From contig JAEYDD010000028.1 of assembly GCA_023404095.1 (NCBI GenBank), forward strand, positions 20,843 to 84,842: a stretch of DNA of 64,000 bases, given 5' to 3'. This DNA comes from Pseudomonadota bacterium (GTDB taxonomy: Bacteria > Pseudomonadota > Alphaproteobacteria > Rhizobiales > Rhizobiaceae). The notes beneath the pieces are model-generated. The model was not told where the DNA came from. It saw only the letters and a program-made list of their open reading frames with translations, and searched no databases. Shown one piece after another: positions 35,069 through 46,905 of the stretch; the first letter of the stretch is position 1, and each line of letters begins with the position of its first letter. The position numbers and the translations under genes were made by a program.

Positions 35069-35277
35069 CTGGCCGAACCTCGCTGCTCTCCTGCCGGCGC
35101 GCAGCCGGTATGCGCGCCGCTTGTACAGAAGACAGGCTCTCCGCCGCAACGTCAATCCGCAAGCGGCGATCCGCCGTGGAGGAAGGCGCTGCGCCCACGA
35201 ATTGCCTTGCGTGCCGCAAAAATGACACGCTCGTTAACGAACTATCCCATGGGCGGGATATCAAGGAGAGTCACCCT

Positions 35278-35676
35278 ATGATTTCGACATCGACGAGCGT
35301 TGTGCAGGCAAAGCCCCTCGCATTGCTGCCGCCGCCCGTGAGCGAACCCGCGCTGCCGCTGGAACTGATCGAACTGGAGCTTTCGCTCGACGGCTTTGCC
35401 ACCGAGCCGGACGGCTTCTCCGAGGCCGTTCGCCGCGCCGCAAAGGCGCTCGACGGCGAATTCCTGTTCGACCTTCCGGCCTCCGGCCTCGCCGAAGACT
35501 GCCAGCGCATCGCAGCCCTGCGCATCCCCGAGGCAGGCGGGTCGGGGCTGAAGATCGTCTTCGCCCTGCTCGACGAGAGCGGAACCGGCATTCGCGTCGA
35601 GGACCCCGGCGATCAGACGAGCGGCCTGAAGAACTTCGCCGATTCCTTCGTGGGCGTGCTGGAACGGATGCAATAG
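35278..35676 (+). CDS. Hypothetical protein, 132 residues
   Basis: The product is acidic and soluble, with ALPLELIELELSLDGFATEP near the start and a helix and strand pattern (FLFDLPASGLAEDCQRIAAL). AAGGAGAG stands eight bases before the ATG at 35278, whereas the longer frame upstream has no such signal. No family recognised. Single gene. Confidence 0.6.
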   Translation: MISTSTSVVQAKPLALLPPPVSEPALPLELIELELSLDGFATEPDGFSEAVRRAAKALDGEFLFDLPASGLAEDCQRIAALRIPEAGGSGLKIVFALLDESGTGIRVEDPGDQTSGLKNFADSFVGVLERMQ

Positions 35677-35806
35677 TCTTCCGGTAGCAACCTCTCTGCC
35701 GCAATCTTCCCGGCAACAACCTTCCGGGCAGTGACCTTGCGGGCGCGCCTCAGGCCGCTATATCCTCATCGAAGCGATGCGAGTAGTGGTTGCGATGGAG
35801 GGTCTC

Positions 35807-36067
35807 ATGCGTGCGCCGTTCCTGTTTGCGTTAGGCGTCGCGGGCGCTCTCCTTGCCGGATGCCAGACGGTGACGCCGGAGCAAAGACGCGCTGCCGACG
35901 AGCGGCAATGCCTGAGCTACGGCTTCAAGCGTGGCACCAACGCGTTTGCCACCTGCCTGCAGCGAATCGATCTCAATCGCGACGCCGACCGCCGGGCCTT
36001 CCTCTATAGCGATGTAGGCTGGTATGGCCCCGGCCCCTATCGCGGCCGCTACGGGCCAGGCTGGTAA
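35807..36067 (+). CDS. Small lipoprotein with Gly/Tyr-rich tail
   Basis: The 86-residue protein has a lipobox ALLAGC after a short hydrophobic stretch, an RRAADERQCLSYGFKRGTNAFATC segment, then a tail GWYGPGPYRGRYGPGW. The pattern Cx..YGFxxGTxxFAxC is one I associate with small rhizobial lipoproteins. ATG at 35807 has GGAGG upstream. It is 28 bases from the end of ppdK, facing it. Confidence 0.65.
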   Translation: MRAPFLFALGVAGALLAGCQTVTPEQRRAADERQCLSYGFKRGTNAFATCLQRIDLNRDADRRAFLYSDVGWYGPGPYRGRYGPGW

Positions 36068-36095
36068 AGCCCCTCCCGGCAACCTTATCCGTGCG

Positions 36096-38771
<2,676 letters not shown>

Positions 38772-38966
38772 TGCTGTTCTCCACCCCAAACAGTCCAGTG
38801 TGACAGATTTACAGCATATGGCACGGGTTGGGAACGGAACGATAGGAGGAAATTGCTGCGCCGCACAATCTGCGGCATTTTCGAGCACCTGACGTCTTCC
38901 CGCCGGCAGCGAGGGGCGGGTATGGGCATCGCAGCCGTGGCGATGCCCGGGACGCGCCCCCAGCCG

Positions 38967-39113
38967 TCAGTTTTCCTGGACCGACAGGCCGTCCTTGCCG
39001 ATCTGGATCTCGACGCCGTCCGGCTTCTTCTCTTCCTGATAGGCATAGTAGGAAAAACCTGCGACCACCACGACGAGCGCGCCGATGATCATGTAGAGAG
39101 CGTTCCTGTTCAT
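38967..39113 (-). CDS. 48-residue membrane-anchored protein
   Basis: Short gene with an N-terminal helix (NALYMIIGALVVVVAGFSYY) and a polar tail (EEKKPDGVEIQIGKDGLSVQ). AGGAAGGGG stands seven bases before ATG. The helix and the tail pattern GVEIxIGxxGxSVxxN recur in rhizobial short proteins as far as I recall. It lies between ppdK and smc, both minus strand. Unknown role. Confidence 0.7.
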   Translation of the reverse strand: MNRNALYMIIGALVVVVAGFSYYAYQEEKKPDGVEIQIGKDGLSVQEN

Positions 39114-39240
39114 CAATATCCCCTTCCTGTTCGGCCTCAACGGCCGGCGCGTAGAGAATGCGGATGTCAGGAATTGGTTCCCGAGAAATTCGCACCTGCG
39201 AGATAGATTCCGCGGTCATCGAGGACGCGGACGATGCGCC

Positions 39241-42200
39241 TCACACCGCTTCGCGCAACTGCTCGGCTGTCTGCAGGTCCACAGAAACGAGCTGGGAGAC
39301 CCCCTGCTCGCCCATGGTGACGCCGAAAAGGCGGTTCATCCGGGCCATGGTGATCGGGTTGTGCGTGATGATGACGAAGCGCGTTTCCGTCGAGGCAGCC
39401 ATCTCGTCCATCAGGTTGCAATAGCGTTCGACATTGTGGTCGTCGAGCGGCGCGTCCACCTCGTCCAGCACGCAGATCGGGGCGGGATTGGTGAGGAAGA
39501 CGGCGAAGATCAGCGCCATTGCCGTCAGCGCCTGCTCGCCGCCCGAAAGCAGCGTCATGGTCTGCGGCTTCTTGCCCGGCGGGCGCGCCAGGATTTCCAG
39601 GCCGGCGTCGAGCGGATCCTCGCTCTCGATCAGCTGCAGCTCGGCCGTTCCGCCCCCGAACAGGTGGGTGAACAGCCGCTGGAACTGGGCGTTGACGACG
39701 TCGAAGGCGGCAAGCAGCCGCTCGCGCCCCTCGCGGTTCAGGCTCTGGATCGCCGTGCGCAGCTTGCGGATCGCCTCGATGATGTCCTCGCGCTCCGTGA
39801 CGATCGCCTGCAGCTTCTCCGAAAGCTCCTTCTGCTCCTCGTCCGCGCGCAGGTTCACCGCACCCAGCCGCTCGCGTTCGACCTTCAGCCGATCGAGCTC
39901 GATCTCCCGCTGCCGCGGATCGGGCAGCGGACGGTCGGCGGGATGTTCGGCGAGCTTTAGCGCCTCGTGCGGGGCGCAATGCAGCGCCTCGCGGATGCGG
40001 GCCTCGCCATCGAGCCGGCGTTCGCGCGCCGACAACAGCCGCTCCTCGGCGCGGCCGCGCTGCTCGCGAGATTCGGCAAGCTGCGACAGCGCGGTCGTCG
40101 CCACCCGGTCGGCCTCGCGCTGGCGGTTATCCGCCTCCTGCAGCTCGTCGCCAGCGGCACGGCGGGCCTCTTCGGCCCGGCTGAGCTCGCTCATCAGCGC
40201 GCGCCGCTTCTCCTCGATCTCGTCGGGCGCCTCGGCGATGCGCTCGGCCTCGTCCTGCGCCTCCGCCTCGCGCTCGCGAAGCTGGGCGATGTGGCGCTCG
40301 GCATTGACAGCGCGGCTTTGCCAGGTCTCGCGTTCGCCCGAGATCGCAGCGAGCCGGCGCTGACGCTCCGCCATTTCGCGAGCCAGGCCATCATGAAAGG
40401 CGCGCGCCTCGGCGAGTGTTGCGCGGTCGGTCGCAACCGTGGCGGACTGCCGGCTCAGCCGGAGCTCCACCTCAGAGACGTCGGGAGCGTCTTCGAGCGC
40501 GCTGCGCGCCTCCTCAAGGGTTTCCGCCGCTTCGTCAACCTGGGTAGCGAGCTGCGTCTTCGTCTCCGCCAGCACGGCGCGGCGGCGGATCAGGTCGCCG
40601 GACGCGCGTTCGGCTGAATCCAGCGCCTCGCGTGCTTCGGCCAGCTTGCGGGCAGCGAGCCGCTGAACCTCGCGGGCATCCTGCTGCCGCTGGCCTGCGC
40701 CCCTGATCGCCGCAGCGGCGGCCGCAAGGGCGGCCTCGGCAGCGGCAAGGGCTGCATGCGCCTCGTCGCGTTCGCTTTCCAGCTCGCGCAGACGGTTCTT
40801 CTGCGCCAGCCGCAGGGCGGCGGCACTCGGCGCATCAGCGCCCGTCACATGCCCGTCCCAGCGGAAGACCGCACCCTCGCGCGTCACCAGCCGCTGACCG
40901 GGACGGAGGCTCTGGAGAAGAGACAGCGCCTGCCCCTCGTCCGCAACGACGCCGATCTGGCGCAGGCGGCGGGTCAGCACGTCCGGCGCGCGCACATGGG
41001 AGAGCAGCGGCACGGCGCCCTCCGGCAGGGGGGCATCGTCCGCCCCATCGCCGGCAAAGCGCCAGTGGACGGCGGCGGCGGCATCGACCGGCGAATCGAG
41101 ATCATCGCCAAGTGCCGCACCGAGGGCCGTTTCGAAACCCTTGTCGACCTGCACGTCCTCCACGACGGGGGCTGTGGAACCTCCGGCTGCACCGGCCTCC
41201 AGCATGCGGCGGATCGTGCGCATTTCGGTCTCTACGGCATTGGCCTGCGCGCGTGCGGCCTCTACGGGGCCGCGCAACTCCGCTTCCACGCTGCGCGCCT
41301 CTTCGAGCATTTCTTCGGCTTCGGCCAACCGCTCGCCGGCTTCCTCCAGCGCCGCCTCGGCCGATTGCACCTCCTCGCGCTTCTGCTCGGGGTCGGGCAA
41401 GGCGGCGATACGTTCATCCATCGAGGCGATTTCGGCTTCGAGATTGACCAGTTGCTGGGTCAGACGCGCCTGCCTGTCGACGAGGTGGCGGATCGTCTTT
41501 TCCAGCTGGTTGCGCACCGCCTGGGCCTCGGCGCGCTCCGCGGTGATCTCGCCCAGCGCCTGCTCGCTGCCCGACAGGCGTTCGGCCGCCTCGTCCATGG
41601 CCTCGCGCGCGGCAGCGGCGCGGTCGTCGGCCTCCGCGAGAACCTCGCCGATTTCCTGCTCCTCGGCCGCAAGCCTCTCCAGCACCTGCGCATTGTCGGC
41701 GACCATCACTTCCTCGCGGGCGATGTCTTCTGCAAGCTGTGCCAGGCGCCTTGCCAATTCGTCGCGGCGGCGCAGCAGGCGGCCGGCGTCTTCTTCGAGC
41801 TGCGAGCGGGCGATCTGCAGCCGCTGCAGGGCGGCGGCGAGCTTTGCCTCGTTGTCCCGCAACTCCGGCAGCTTCAGGCTGGCAATGGCCTGCGCCTTCG
41901 CGGCCTCCATCTGCGCCTGCGCGCGTTCGGCGACGAGCGACGTCGCCTGGTTCAGCTGGCTCTCCGCCTCCCCTTCCGCCTCCTTCGCCTGTGCCCAGCG
42001 GATATGCAGGAGCATCGCCTCGTGGCGGCGGATATCGGCCGACAGCGCCTTGAATCGGTTTGCCTGGCGCGACTGGCGCTTCAGGCTTTCGATCTGGCTT
42101 TCGAGCTGCGAGGTGACGTCGTCGAGCCGCTCGAGATTGCTTTCGGCGGCGCGCAGGCGAAGCTCGGCCTCATGGCGGCGGGAATGCAGGCCGGATATGC

Positions 42201-42705
42201 CGGCCGCTTCTTCGAGCAGCTGCCGGCGGGCCTGGGGCTTCGCCTGGATCAACTCGCCAATGCGCCCCTGCCCGACCATGGATGGCGAGCGGGCGCCGGT
42301 GGAGGCGTCGGCAAACAGCAGTTGCACGTCCTTGGCGCGCGCCTCCTTGCCGTTGATGCGGTAGACCGAGCCCTGCTCGCGCTCGATACGGCGCGAGACC
42401 TGGATCTCGTCGGCGTCGTTGAAGGCGGCGGGTGCGGTGCGGTCGAAATTGTCGAGGTAGAGACCGACCTCGGCGGTGTTGCGCGCCGGCCGGTTGCCGG
42501 AGCCGGAGAAGATCACGTCGTCCATGCCGGACGCGCGCATGTTCTTGTAGGAATTCTCCCCCATCACCCAGCGCAGCGCCTCGACGAGGTTCGACTTGCC
42601 GCAGCCGTTCGGCCCGACGACGCCGGTCAGGCCGCGCTCGATGACAAACTCGGTCGGCTCGACGAAGGTCTTGAAACCCTGGAGGCGAAGCTTGGTAAAC
42701 TTCAT
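39241..42705 (-). CDS. smc: Chromosome segregation protein SMC
   Basis: SMC dimers extrude DNA loops and organise the chromosome. The 1154-residue protein has Walker A GPNGCGKSNLVEALRWVMGE (about residue 32), two long coiled coils (about 170-500 and 670-1000), a hinge domain around 510-660 (VQVDKGFETALGAALGDDLD), and the C-terminal signature and Walker B: LLSGGEQALTAMALIFAVFL, PICVLDEVDAPLDD. ScpA and ScpB are not in this window. It is minus strand, 183 bases after the DsbA-like gene. Confidence 0.96.
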   Translation of the reverse strand: MKFTKLRLQGFKTFVEPTEFVIERGLTGVVGPNGCGKSNLVEALRWVMGENSYKNMRASGMDDVIFSGSGNRPARNTAEVGLYLDNFDRTAPAAFNDADEIQVSRRIEREQGSVYRINGKEARAKDVQLLFADASTGARSPSMVGQGRIGELIQAKPQARRQLLEEAAGISGLHSRRHEAELRLRAAESNLERLDDVTSQLESQIESLKRQSRQANRFKALSADIRRHEAMLLHIRWAQAKEAEGEAESQLNQATSLVAERAQAQMEAAKAQAIASLKLPELRDNEAKLAAALQRLQIARSQLEEDAGRLLRRRDELARRLAQLAEDIAREEVMVADNAQVLERLAAEEQEIGEVLAEADDRAAAAREAMDEAAERLSGSEQALGEITAERAEAQAVRNQLEKTIRHLVDRQARLTQQLVNLEAEIASMDERIAALPDPEQKREEVQSAEAALEEAGERLAEAEEMLEEARSVEAELRGPVEAARAQANAVETEMRTIRRMLEAGAAGGSTAPVVEDVQVDKGFETALGAALGDDLDSPVDAAAAVHWRFAGDGADDAPLPEGAVPLLSHVRAPDVLTRRLRQIGVVADEGQALSLLQSLRPGQRLVTREGAVFRWDGHVTGADAPSAAALRLAQKNRLRELESERDEAHAALAAAEAALAAAAAAIRGAGQRQQDAREVQRLAARKLAEAREALDSAERASGDLIRRRAVLAETKTQLATQVDEAAETLEEARSALEDAPDVSEVELRLSRQSATVATDRATLAEARAFHDGLAREMAERQRRLAAISGERETWQSRAVNAERHIAQLREREAEAQDEAERIAEAPDEIEEKRRALMSELSRAEEARRAAGDELQEADNRQREADRVATTALSQLAESREQRGRAEERLLSARERRLDGEARIREALHCAPHEALKLAEHPADRPLPDPRQREIELDRLKVERERLGAVNLRADEEQKELSEKLQAIVTEREDIIEAIRKLRTAIQSLNREGRERLLAAFDVVNAQFQRLFTHLFGGGTAELQLIESEDPLDAGLEILARPPGKKPQTMTLLSGGEQALTAMALIFAVFLTNPAPICVLDEVDAPLDDHNVERYCNLMDEMAASTETRFVIITHNPITMARMNRLFGVTMGEQGVSQLVSVDLQTAEQLREAV

Positions 42706-42888
42706 GGGGCCTTCTCCCCGTCAGGGAGGAGATGGCGCAAAGGACCGGACGAGGGGGAAAACCGGGTGGCGCATGCCCCGCTCATCGTCTCGCTTCGCTC
42801 CGGCGCTCCTCCCAGATAGCGGGAGGAGACCGCCAGCACGGCGGACGCGCGACTTCCGCCGGCGCCCGCGATGATTGTGGCGCCGGTA
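42706..42888. repeat. Repeat-rich gap between smc and the DsbA-like gene
   Basis: Short palindromic pieces such as CTTCTCCCCGTCAGGGAGGAG (about 42713-42733) and CTCCTCCCAGATAGCGGGAG (about 42808-42827) occur; they resemble the mosaic repeats of the bet region. No gene seen. Confidence 0.55.
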
Positions 42889-43698
42889 TCAGAGCTTGCT
42901 GTCGATAAGGGCCGACATGACGTCAACCGACATTTCTCCGGAATAGCGCTGGCCGTTGACGATAAAGGTCGGCGTGGCCGCGATGCCGAATTCCTTGGCG
43001 CCGCGCTCGCGCACTGCGTTCACATCATCGAGAAGTTTCTGGTTCGTCAAGCAGGCTTCGAAGCTCTGCTGTGTAAAACCGGCCAGTTTCGACATTTGCA
43101 GCAGCGCTTCACGGCCGTTTTCAGCCGCGGCCCACTGTTCCTGCTGCTTGAACAGCATGGAGATCATGGGGAAATACTGCTCGGCCGGCGCGCAGCGGGC
43201 CAGCATGAAGGCGGCTGCGGCGCGCGGATCGAACGGGAATTCCCGCAAGATGAAGCGTACCTTGCCGCTGTCGACATACTTCGTCTTGATCGCCTCGAAA
43301 GTCTCGTTGTGGAAGCGGGCGCAATGGGGGCAGGTCATCGACATGTATTCGACGATCGTGACGGGGGCGTCGGCCGCGCCCAGCGCCATTTCCGGAAGCG
43401 GACCGGGCTCGAGAACCTTGGCCATGTCGACGTCGCCTTCGGACGGCGGTACTTCGGCCTTTGCCGGCGTCGACTGTGTCGTCTCGGGGGAGACCGCCGG
43501 CGCCTGGGCCACCTCGGTGGACGTGGCCGCGGGCTCGGCCGGCTTGGCGGCTGCCCTGTCCGTGGTCACCTGCTGGCTATCGGGCGCCGCAGCCGTCTCC
43601 TTCTTCTCGTCGCTGCAGGCCGCGAGCGTGACGGCAAGCGCCGCGACGGCGACGCCGCTCGTAAGACGCTTCAAAAGGCTCATTTCGGGAAGGGACAT
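42889..43698 (-). CDS. DsbA-family thioredoxin-fold lipoprotein
   Basis: The 269-residue protein starts with a lipoprotein signal (SGVAVAALAVTLAAC), a long Ala/Thr-rich linker (about 35-85), and a DsbA/DSBA-oxidoreductase domain with active site TCPHC in IVEYMSMTCPHCARFHNETF and a cis-Pro loop GIAATPTFIVNGQR. This is probably an envelope thiol oxidase or isomerase. ATG at 43698 has GGAGAG upstream; an ATG at 43683 is also possible. It shares the minus-strand region with the DUF721 gene and smc. Confidence 0.85.
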   Translation of the reverse strand: MSLPEMSLLKRLTSGVAVAALAVTLAACSDEKKETAAAPDSQQVTTDRAAAKPAEPAATSTEVAQAPAVSPETTQSTPAKAEVPPSEGDVDMAKVLEPGPLPEMALGAADAPVTIVEYMSMTCPHCARFHNETFEAIKTKYVDSGKVRFILREFPFDPRAAAAFMLARCAPAEQYFPMISMLFKQQEQWAAAENGREALLQMSKLAGFTQQSFEACLTNQKLLDDVNAVRERGAKEFGIAATPTFIVNGQRYSGEMSVDVMSALIDSKL

Positions 43699-43815
43699 GG
43701 TCTCTCCTGTGGGGACAAAGTAAAAATCTTCCGTTCGCCCGGATATACCGGCTTTATGTCGCTAACAAGCGGCACCAACACTACAATCTTCAAACAAATG
43801 TGACCGGCTGATGTT

Positions 43816-44343
43816 TCACCGACGCGGCTGGCCGTTGCGACCGAGAACGGCTGTGCCCAGACGTTTCAGCGCGGCCTTCAGCGCATCGCCCTCGATGCCG
43901 TCCACCAGTTCCTCCAGGTGACGCGCGGCCTCGCCGGTCAACGGACGGGGCGGACGACGGCGGCGCGCAGGCGGGCAGACCGGCTTCTGCACGATCCTGA
44001 TCTGGCGGATCGCCGGAAAGCCGAAGAAGCCGTTGACGCGCTGGATCAGTTCGCCCTGCTGGTGGGAGAGGAACAGGGCGCGCGAGCCTTCGCAGGCGAT
44101 CGTCAGCACTCCGGGCTGGTGTCCGCCGTCCTCGCCCGCCATCTCGGAGGCGCGCCTGGGCCAGGCGATCTTTTCCGGCCGGCTGCAATCGGCAAAGGCG
44201 GCGCCGGCGATCTCGTCCCAGGAGCCGAGCAGCATTGTGTTGATGCCGGCGCGCTTGGCAAGCACGGGATCGATCAGACGGTTGGCGACTTCGCTGATCT
44301 GAAGAGCGCCCCGGCGGGGGGAACGGGAATTCACTTTTCGCAT
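43816..44343 (-). CDS. DUF721 (DciA-like) protein
   Basis: The 175-residue protein has the DUF721/DciA pattern ISEVANRLIDPVLAKRAGINTMLLGSWDEIAGAAF, then VLTIACEGSRALFLSHQQGELIQRVNGFFG. DciA loads the replicative helicase in many bacteria lacking DnaC; in alphaproteobacteria the DUF721 protein often sits next to mutY, as here. Start ATG at 44343 has AAGGAGC upstream. It is divergent from mutY with about 100 bases between starts. Confidence 0.78.
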   Translation of the reverse strand: MRKVNSRSPRRGALQISEVANRLIDPVLAKRAGINTMLLGSWDEIAGAAFADCSRPEKIAWPRRASEMAGEDGGHQPGVLTIACEGSRALFLSHQQGELIQRVNGFFGFPAIRQIRIVQKPVCPPARRRRPPRPLTGEAARHLEELVDGIEGDALKAALKRLGTAVLGRNGQPRR

Positions 44344-44443
44344 GCTCCTTGCGGAAAACATTCCTCTCTTCCGACAATTACGCCTTGAAGAAAAGAGATT
44401 GCTTGGCCAGTTATACGCATCCTCATCGCATCCAGGCAAATTC

Positions 44444-45565
44444 ATGACGAAAGCGCACATCGCCGCAGACCCGACCAGCCGGATACTCGGCTGGTACGAC
44501 CGGCACCACCGCGACCTGCCCTGGCGCATCTCGCCGCCGATGGCCGCACGGGGCGAGCGCGCCGATCCTTACCAGGTCTGGCTGTCCGAAGTCATGCTGC
44601 AGCAGACGACCGTGCAGGCGGTAAAGTCGTACTTCGCACTGTTCACCTCGAAATGGCCAACCGTGAACGATCTCGCCCACGCGGACACCGAGGAGGTCAT
44701 GAAGGCCTGGGCCGGCCTCGGATACTACGCGAGGGCGCGCAACCTGAAGAAATGCGCGGAGACCGTCGCCTTCGCGCATGGCGGCCAGTTTCCCGACACC
44801 GAAGACGGCCTGAAGCAACTGCCGGGCGTCGGCGACTACACGGCGGCAGCGATCGCCGCCATCGCCTTCGACCGGCAAGCCGCCGTCCTCGACGGCAATG
44901 TGGAACGCGTGATTTCCCGCCTGCATGCGATCGACGCTCCCCTGCCCGGCTCGAAGGGGATGATGCGCGGTCTCGTCGCAGCGATGACGCCGGCAAAGAG
45001 ACCGGGCGACTTCGCCCAGGCCATGATGGACCTCGGCGCCACCATCTGCACGCCGAAGCGGCCTGCCTGTGTGCTCTGTCCGCTCAACGATGCCTGCATG
45101 GCACTTGCGAACGACGATCCGCAGCGCTTCCCGGTGAAAGCGGCGAAGAAGGAAAAGCCGATCAGGCTCGGTGCCGCATTCGTCGCCCTCGACGAGACGG
45201 GCGCCGTCTTTCTCAGGAAGCGCCCCGGCCATGGCCTGCTCGGCGGCATGACGGAGATACCGAATACGGACTGGACGGCGCGGCAGGACGGGGCGACCGG
45301 AGCCGATGCAGCACCCTTCGCCGCCGCCTGGCAGAACTGCGGCACCGTCGTCCACGTGTTCACGCATTTCGAGTTGCGCCTGACGGTCTTCCGTTCCACC
45401 GTCAGCCGGTCGGCGGCGACTGGCCCCGGATGGTGGGAGCCGGAGGCGACGCTCGAGGGCGAGGCGCTGCCGAGCGTCATGAAGAAGGCGATCAAACAGG
45501 CTATGCCGGAAGCCTTCCGGCCACGGCCCCGCACAATAGAAATCGAAAAGGCGCGTACCCCATGA
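44444..45565 (+). CDS. mutY: A/G-specific adenine DNA glycosylase MutY
   Basis: MutY removes adenine opposite 8-oxoguanine. The 373-residue protein has the catalytic Glu in WLSEVMLQQTTVQAV, helix-hairpin-helix LKQLPGVGDYTAAAIAAIAF with the catalytic Asp, the four [4Fe-4S] cysteines in CTPKRPACVLCPLNDAC, and a C-terminal NUDIX-like domain (LRKRPGHGLLGGMTEIPNTDW). Start ATG at 44444 matches homologues; an ATG at 44342 would add 34 residues overlapping the divergent promoter. Its stop shares ATGA with the HAD hydrolase gene. Confidence 0.95.
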   Translation: MTKAHIAADPTSRILGWYDRHHRDLPWRISPPMAARGERADPYQVWLSEVMLQQTTVQAVKSYFALFTSKWPTVNDLAHADTEEVMKAWAGLGYYARARNLKKCAETVAFAHGGQFPDTEDGLKQLPGVGDYTAAAIAAIAFDRQAAVLDGNVERVISRLHAIDAPLPGSKGMMRGLVAAMTPAKRPGDFAQAMMDLGATICTPKRPACVLCPLNDACMALANDDPQRFPVKAAKKEKPIRLGAAFVALDETGAVFLRKRPGHGLLGGMTEIPNTDWTARQDGATGADAAPFAAAWQNCGTVVHVFTHFELRLTVFRSTVSRSAATGPGWWEPEATLEGEALPSVMKKAIKQAMPEAFRPRPRTIEIEKARTP

Positions 45566-46176
45566 CCATCGAAATCCGACACATCGTCTTCGACATCGGC
45601 CGCGTGCTGATCCACTACGATCCCCACATCCCCTATAGCCGGTTGATCCCCGACGACGCGGAGCGCAACTGGTTCTTCGCCAATGTGTGCACGCACGACT
45701 GGAACCTCGAGCAGGATCGCGGCCGCAGCTGGGACGATGCGGAGGCCCAGTTGATCGAACAGTATCCCGAGCACGAGGAGAGGATTCGCGCCTTCCGCAG
45801 GCACTGGCAGGAAATGGTGTCGCATGCCTATGTGGAGAGCGTGGCGATCATGGAGACGCTGGTAGGCGACGGTCGCGACGTGACGATGCTGACCAATTTC
45901 GCCGCCGACACGTTCAAGGAGGCGCGCAAGCTCTATCCGTTCCTCGACCTGCCGCGTGGCGTGACGGTTTCCGGAGAGATCGGCCTGATCAAGCCCGACC
46001 TTGCGATCTATGAGAAGCATGCGCGCGATTTCGGCCTGGAGCCGGCGCACACCCTGTTTATCGACGATGCCGAAAAGAACGTTGAGGGAGCGAGGGCTGC
46101 CGGCTGGAATGCGGTGCTCTTTACCGATGCGGAGAAGCTCAAGAGCGATCTCGCAGCCCATGGCGTGGCGCTTTGA
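45562..46176 (+). CDS. HAD-like phosphatase (HAD-IA)
   Basis: The 204-residue hydrolase has HIVFDIGRVLIHYDP (motif I; the DxG replaces the usual DxD), DVTMLTNFAADTF (motif II), KPDLAIYEKH (motif III Lys), and LFIDDAEKNVEGARAAGWNAV (motif IV). The DxG motif I recalls YihX-type sugar phosphatases. Start ATG overlaps the mutY stop as ATGA, so expression is coupled. Small sugar phosphates are likely substrates. Confidence 0.85.
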   Translation: MTIEIRHIVFDIGRVLIHYDPHIPYSRLIPDDAERNWFFANVCTHDWNLEQDRGRSWDDAEAQLIEQYPEHEERIRAFRRHWQEMVSHAYVESVAIMETLVGDGRDVTMLTNFAADTFKEARKLYPFLDLPRGVTVSGEIGLIKPDLAIYEKHARDFGLEPAHTLFIDDAEKNVEGARAAGWNAVLFTDAEKLKSDLAAHGVAL

Positions 46177-46211
46177 ACAGAGCCGGCGGAGCGGAGCGCT
46201 GAGGAAATTGA

Positions 46212-46243
46212 AACGCCCGGGGCCGTTGCCGGCTCCGGGCGTT
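46212..46243 (+). terminator. Hairpin terminator after the HAD gene
   Basis: ACGCCCGG (46213-46220) pairs with CCGGGCGT (46235-46242), extended by GGCC/GGC pairing inside. No long T-run follows, so it may be only partly efficient. Confidence 0.6.
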
Positions 46244-46424
46244 CGTGCCTTTCCGGGACTGAAGGTACGAAACCGGAAAAGCAGAATTCGCTTTCGGCCT
46301 GTCGCGTGTCTATGCGAACGGCTGGCTTTCAGCATAGGGAGCGCTGGTTAACAGCGCTTGAAGACGGCCCGATCTTTCTGGCACTTCGCCAACATTAACA
46401 GATGCTTGCGTAACGCATCCAGCC

Positions 46425-46613
46425 TCAGCAACGAGACCGGTTGTTGGGACGGACGAGGTTCATCTGCAGTTCGTGAGCGGAAGCGTAGCGGCCGAGGATC
46501 CTGATCAGCCGCTTTTCTTCGGTCCGGCTCACGCCCGACTTGCGGCAGTACTCCGAAACCTCCCAGACGTGCTTGGGGTTCCGCTCCAGCTTGCTGATGT
46601 CGATATGCCTCAT
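46425..46613 (-). CDS. DUF3606-like small protein
   Basis: The 62-residue protein has VWEVSEYCRKSGVSRTEEKRLIRILGRYASAHELQM, which follows the DUF3606 pattern (YWxxxFGVSxxxLxxAVxxVGxSAxAVxxxL). Such proteins are small helix-turn-helix-like proteins of unknown role, frequent in rhizobia. ATG at 46613 has GGGAGG upstream. Single gene between a terminator and ccrM. Confidence 0.65.
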   Translation of the reverse strand: MRHIDISKLERNPKHVWEVSEYCRKSGVSRTEEKRLIRILGRYASAHELQMNLVRPNNRSRC

Positions 46614-46905
46614 GATCGCCTCCCGCTCAGGTACAACGCAATATGACGCCCCTTGTTCCACCGGTCGTTGAATTCTTCTTGTCCGGTTGCCTTCCTCCCG
46701 ACATGCGAGGGAGCATTTTGCTCACAGCATCGGGGCTTTGTCCACGCCTGACTGCGACGTTGATGTCGAGCCCAACTGCCGCAACCTCCGGCGCAGGGAG
46801 CACCGGAGGCCACGACAGGAGGTATTTCCTTGCGCGCCTTTCAACCTTGACGGCTTGCGAAAGACACCTGTCCGAACGGGGTCGGCAGCGGCAGCGGCCG
46901 GCGTC

